Positions 30,485 through 32,432 of a stretch of DNA of 32,432 nt are shown one piece after another. The stretch spans positions 1,038,652 to 1,071,083 of the forward strand of contig NC_021038.1 in assembly GCF_000210715.1 (NCBI RefSeq), in the 5' to 3' direction. The notes beneath the pieces were generated by a model, which was not told the origin of the DNA, made no database searches, and saw only the letters and a list, made by a program, of their open reading frames with translations. Origin of the DNA: Fretibacterium fastidiosum (GTDB lineage Bacteria > Synergistota > Synergistia > Synergistales > Aminobacteriaceae). The translations under genes and the position numbers were made by a program. The number at the start of each line of letters is the position of its first letter. Position 1 is the stretch's first letter.

Positions 30485-30907
30485 CTAGTCCTTCTTCTCT
30501 TCGGCTGCGGGCTGCCCCTGGGCCGGCGTCCGCTTCGTCTGGACCGCGGACCTCAGGATGCGGACGCGGACGCCCTCTCCCATCTCGATGAGGAAGGTGT
30601 CGTCCCGAACCTCCTTCACCGTGCCCAGGAAGCCCCCGATCGTGACGATCTGATCCCCCCGCCCGATGCCGGAGAGCAGGGATTCGTGTTCCTTCTGACG
30701 CTTCCTCTGGGGACGGATGATGAAGAAGTAGAAAATGACCACGAAGATGACCAGCGGAAAGAGCATCCCCATCAGGCTGGCCTGCTGCTGGGGGGCGGCG
30801 CCTCCCTCTCCCGACGGCGCCGACGCGCCGCCCCCGAAGAGCGACCCGCAGGGCGAAACCGCCGTCGTCTGCTGCGCCGCCTCCGGCGCTGCTGCTGTGT
30901 CTGCCAT
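30485..30907 (-). CDS. yajC: YajC, preprotein translocase subunit
   Basis: A 140-residue small membrane protein that joins SecDF to SecYEG. It has one membrane segment (LMGMLFPLVIFVVIFYFFI, about 45-64) followed at once by the family's RPQRKRQKEHESLL and the small cytosolic domain GIGRGDQIVTIGGFLGTVKEV with DDTFLIEMGEGVRVRILRSAV. The N-terminal 44 residues are an unusual Ala/Gln/Gly-rich extension with one Cys (SPCGSLFGG), and the C-terminus ends in an acidic/Lys tail. GGGGAGG precedes the ATG by seven bases. It is first in the yajC-secD-secF order found in most bacteria. Confidence 0.96.
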   Translation of the reverse strand: MADTAAAPEAAQQTTAVSPCGSLFGGGASAPSGEGGAAPQQQASLMGMLFPLVIFVVIFYFFIIRPQRKRQKEHESLLSGIGRGDQIVTIGGFLGTVKEVRDDTFLIEMGEGVRVRILRSAVQTKRTPAQGQPAAEEKKD

Positions 30908-31007
30908 GAAAATACCTCCCCTGAATTTTTAAAACAGCACCTCCCGGCGGGCAACGATCTTCCGCCGAGAGGCAGAACCTCAAGCCTCAGGAGGCTCGCG
31001 AAGTTTG

Positions 31008-31013
31008 ATTATA
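31008..31013 (-). promoter_or_regulatory. -10 box for the yajC-secDF operon
   Basis: TATAAT on the minus strand about 100 bases before the yajC start; no good -35. The leader holds a small AGCCT/AGGCT hairpin (30983-30997). Confidence 0.45.
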
Positions 31014-31043
31014 ACAGATTTCGAGGGCGCGGAGGGCCTGGAG

Positions 31044-31421
31044 CTACCTCTTCCAGGCCACCACCTCGATCTCCACCAGAACTTCCTTCGGAAGCGCCTT
31101 GACGGCCACGAAGGACCGAGCCGGGGCCTCCGCGTCAAAGTACTTGGCGTAGACGCCGTTCACGGCCGCGAAGTTCGCCATGTCCGTCGCGAAGACCGTC
31201 GTCTTCACCACGTCCTTCAGGCCGTAGCCGGCGCTCTCAAGGATGGCCTTGACGTTCTCCAGGGACTGCTTCGCCTGCTCCTCGACGCCGCCCTGGACGA
31301 CCTCACCTTTGGCGTTGGCCGGGATCTGTCCGGACACGTAGAGGAACTCTCCGGCCTGGATGGCCTGGCTGTAGGGACCTATCGCCGCAGGGGCCTTGTC
31401 GCAACTGATGATCTTCTTCAT
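31044..31421 (-). CDS. ridA: RidA-family reactive-intermediate deaminase
   Basis: A 125-residue trimeric cytosolic enzyme that hydrolyses reactive enamine/imine products of pyridoxal-phosphate enzymes. Family signatures: APAAIGPYSQAIQAGEFLYVSGQIP, VFATDMANFAAVNGVYAKYF, and EAPARSFVAVKALPKEVLVEIEVVA. The catalytic Arg (in PARS) and the terminal Glu are present, so this is the active RidA subfamily. GGAGG lies eight bases before the ATG. It has a probable own promoter (TAGAAT at 31500-31505), and lies between S4-domain and yajC genes on the same strand. In an amino-acid fermenter the enzyme would protect against 2-aminoacrylate from serine or cysteine breakdown. Confidence 0.96.
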   Translation of the reverse strand: MKKIISCDKAPAAIGPYSQAIQAGEFLYVSGQIPANAKGEVVQGGVEEQAKQSLENVKAILESAGYGLKDVVKTTVFATDMANFAAVNGVYAKYFDAEAPARSFVAVKALPKEVLVEIEVVAWKR

Positions 31422-31499
31422 GAGACATACCTCCAGAATGATTTAAGATAAAGACGACCGCACGGACCCGAAGTCCGCGCGTTTCAAGAACGCCGCACT

Positions 31500-31505
31500 A
31501 TTCTA
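31500..31505 (-). promoter_or_regulatory. Probable -10 box for ridA
   Basis: TAGAAT on the minus strand, about 80 bases before the ridA ATG. The leader then contains a GCGCGGAC/GTCCGTGC hairpin (about 31460-31481), which could also be the terminator of the S4 gene. Confidence 0.4.
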
Positions 31506-31541
31506 CAACTTTTACGGTCCTTCGGGCACGCTCCCGCGGGC

Positions 31542-31823
31542 TCACTCTCCCCAGGGGTTCTCGTCCGGAGAGACCGGACGCTCCTCGACCTGTTCCCAGC
31601 TCACGGTCCCGGGCCGCTTCAGGAGCGCCTCCTCCGCGCACAGCACGCGCGCCTTCAGCACCCGATTCATGTAGGCCACCTCCAGGACGCTGCCCTCGCG
31701 CACCTCCGAGGCGGGCTTGCAGGGCCGCCCGTCGATGCGCACCGCCCCCAGCTCCGCCATCTCCTGAGCCGCGCTGCGGCGCTTGACCAGGCGGGCCATC
31801 TTCAGGAACTTATCGACTCGCAT
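31542..31823 (-). CDS. S4-domain RNA-binding protein, RqcP/Hsp15-like
   Basis: A 93-residue protein whose first 60 residues are an S4 domain: MRVDKFLKMARLVKRRSAAQEM, then GAVRIDGRPCKPASEVREGSVLEV. The type is that of RqcP (YabO) and Hsp15, which bind 50S-peptidyl-tRNA complexes in the rescue of stalled ribosomes. The C-terminal 30 residues are acidic and not conserved. It starts 13 bases after the phosphoglucomutase stop, with GAGGCGGGG in the gap, so it is co-transcribed with that gene. Assignment to RqcP rather than Hsp15 is favoured by the small size only. Confidence 0.9.
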   Translation of the reverse strand: MRVDKFLKMARLVKRRSAAQEMAELGAVRIDGRPCKPASEVREGSVLEVAYMNRVLKARVLCAEEALLKRPGTVSWEQVEERPVSPDENPWGE

Positions 31824-31836
31824 CGCGCACCCCGCC

Positions 31837-32432
31837 TCAGGCGATCGACGCCACGATCTCCTGAGCCTCCTGCTGGATGCGCTTCAGGTGATCCGGCCCT
31901 TTAAAGCTCTCCGCGTAGATCTTGCAGAGGTCCTCCGTCCCCGATGGACGCGCGGCGAACCAGCCGCCCTCCGCGACGACCTTGAGGCCGCCGATGGGTG
32001 CGTCGTTGCCCGGCGCCTTCGTGAGCCGCGCCACGATGGGGTCCCCCGCCAGCGCGTCGGTCCGCACCGCATCGGGGGAGAGCTTCGCCAGCGCAGCCTT
32101 TTGTTCCGGCGAGGCCGGCGCATCGATGCGGGCGTAGCAGGACTCTCCGTACCGCTCCGTGATCTCCTTGTAATGCTGCGCCGGGTCCTTCCCCGTCACG
32201 GCCGCGATCTCTACGGCCAGCAGGTCCAGGATGATGCCATCCTTGTCCGTCGTCCACACCGAGCCGTCGCGGCAGAGGAAGGACGCCCCGGCGCTCTCCT
32301 CGCCGCCGAACCCCATGGAGCCGTCCAGGAGCCCCTCGACGAACCACTTGAACCCGACGGGGACCTCGCAGAGCCTGCGGCCCATCCCCTCCGCCACCCG
32401 GTCGATGATGGAACTCGACACCACCGTCTTGC
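31837..32432 (-). CDS. pgm: Alpha-D-glucose phosphoglucomutase, C-terminal part
   Basis: Only the last 198 residues of about 550 are in the window; the frame runs off the right edge. Phosphoglucomutase interconverts glucose-1-phosphate and glucose-6-phosphate (EC 5.4.2.2), linking glycogen or nucleotide sugars to glycolysis. Visible: [40 protein letters not shown] (sugar-binding GEESAG loop), [14 protein letters not shown], and the phosphate-binding loop [14 protein letters not shown]. The [12 protein letters not shown] and WTTDKDG pair is that of the E. coli Pgm branch rather than phosphomannomutase. It ends 13 bases before the S4-domain gene. Confidence 0.94.
   Translation of the reverse strand, partial: KTVVSSSIIDRVAEGMGRRLCEVPVGFKWFVEGLLDGSMGFGGEESAGASFLCRDGSVWTTDKDGIILDLLAVEIAAVTGKDPAQHYKEITERYGESCYARIDAPASPEQKAALAKLSPDAVRTDALAGDPIVARLTKAPGNDAPIGGLKVVAEGGWFAARPSGTEDLCKIYAESFKGPDHLKRIQQEAQEIVASIA

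Noticed and set aside
1-32432. CRISPR array, prophage or complete insertion sequence
   Set aside because: No spaced direct repeats, no phage structural genes and no intact transposase or terminal inverted repeats were seen anywhere in the window.

Overview
The window is gene-dense, high-G+C DNA (roughly 60-65% G+C by eye) from a bacterial chromosome. The gene set points to an anaerobic, amino-acid-fermenting bacterium. It includes imidazolonepropionase, a FolD of the type with an altered cyclohydrolase site, LarB, RidA, a formate/nitrite-family channel, and a two-gene SufC/SufB-like Fe-S assembly system in place of a full SUF operon. My best guess is a member of the Synergistota or a high-G+C clostridial relative. 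This is inference from gene content and cannot be confirmed without a search.

Layout. 1-0.9 kb: the end of a MATE exporter. 0.95-4.4 kb (minus): a secreted basic-tailed protein, a secreted phosphodiester-glycosidase-domain protein and hutI. 4.4-5.03 kb: a 620-base gene-free stretch that ends in what looks like a free-standing structured small RNA with its own extended -10 promoter and terminator. 5.0-9.8 kb: a formate/nitrite channel, a chemoreceptor with an amino-acid-type dCache sensor, and a divergent PAS-GGDEF diguanylate cyclase. 9.9-11.5 kb (minus): folD and larB, tightly coupled. 11.6-13.0 kb (plus): a YihX-like phosphatase and 3-methyladenine glycosylase. 13.06-14.42 kb: a small, lower-G+C island with an HTH protein, an antitoxin, a RelE toxin and a frameshifted second RelE. 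It lies against the 3' end of tRNA-Arg(CCT) and is bracketed by an 11-base direct repeat. 14.6-18.3 kb (plus): a lysophospholipase-like hydrolase, glmS and a Cof-type phosphatase. 18.4-22.8 kb (minus): sbcC and sbcD. 23.1-26.4 kb (plus): a secreted hypothetical protein, then a bicupin protein with the minimal Fe-S pair. 26.5-32.4 kb (minus): a 2-hydroxyacid dehydrogenase, a secreted cyclophilin, secF-secD-yajC, ridA, an S4-domain protein and the C-terminal part of phosphoglucomutase.

How genes work together. YajC-SecD-SecF form the accessory Sec membrane complex; two intrinsic-terminator-like hairpins, one inside and one after the operon, divide this transcript. SbcC-SbcD form one nuclease. 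The SufC-like ATPase and SufB-like scaffold overlap by one base and probably build Fe-S clusters together. HutI, FolD, the chemoreceptor and RidA all fit a life of amino-acid catabolism. The items most worth a second look are the bicupin/minimal Fe-S locus, the tRNA-adjacent toxin-antitoxin island with its decayed second toxin, the unassigned small RNA, the FolD active-site substitutions, and the dyad-rich folD/phosphatase intergenic region.
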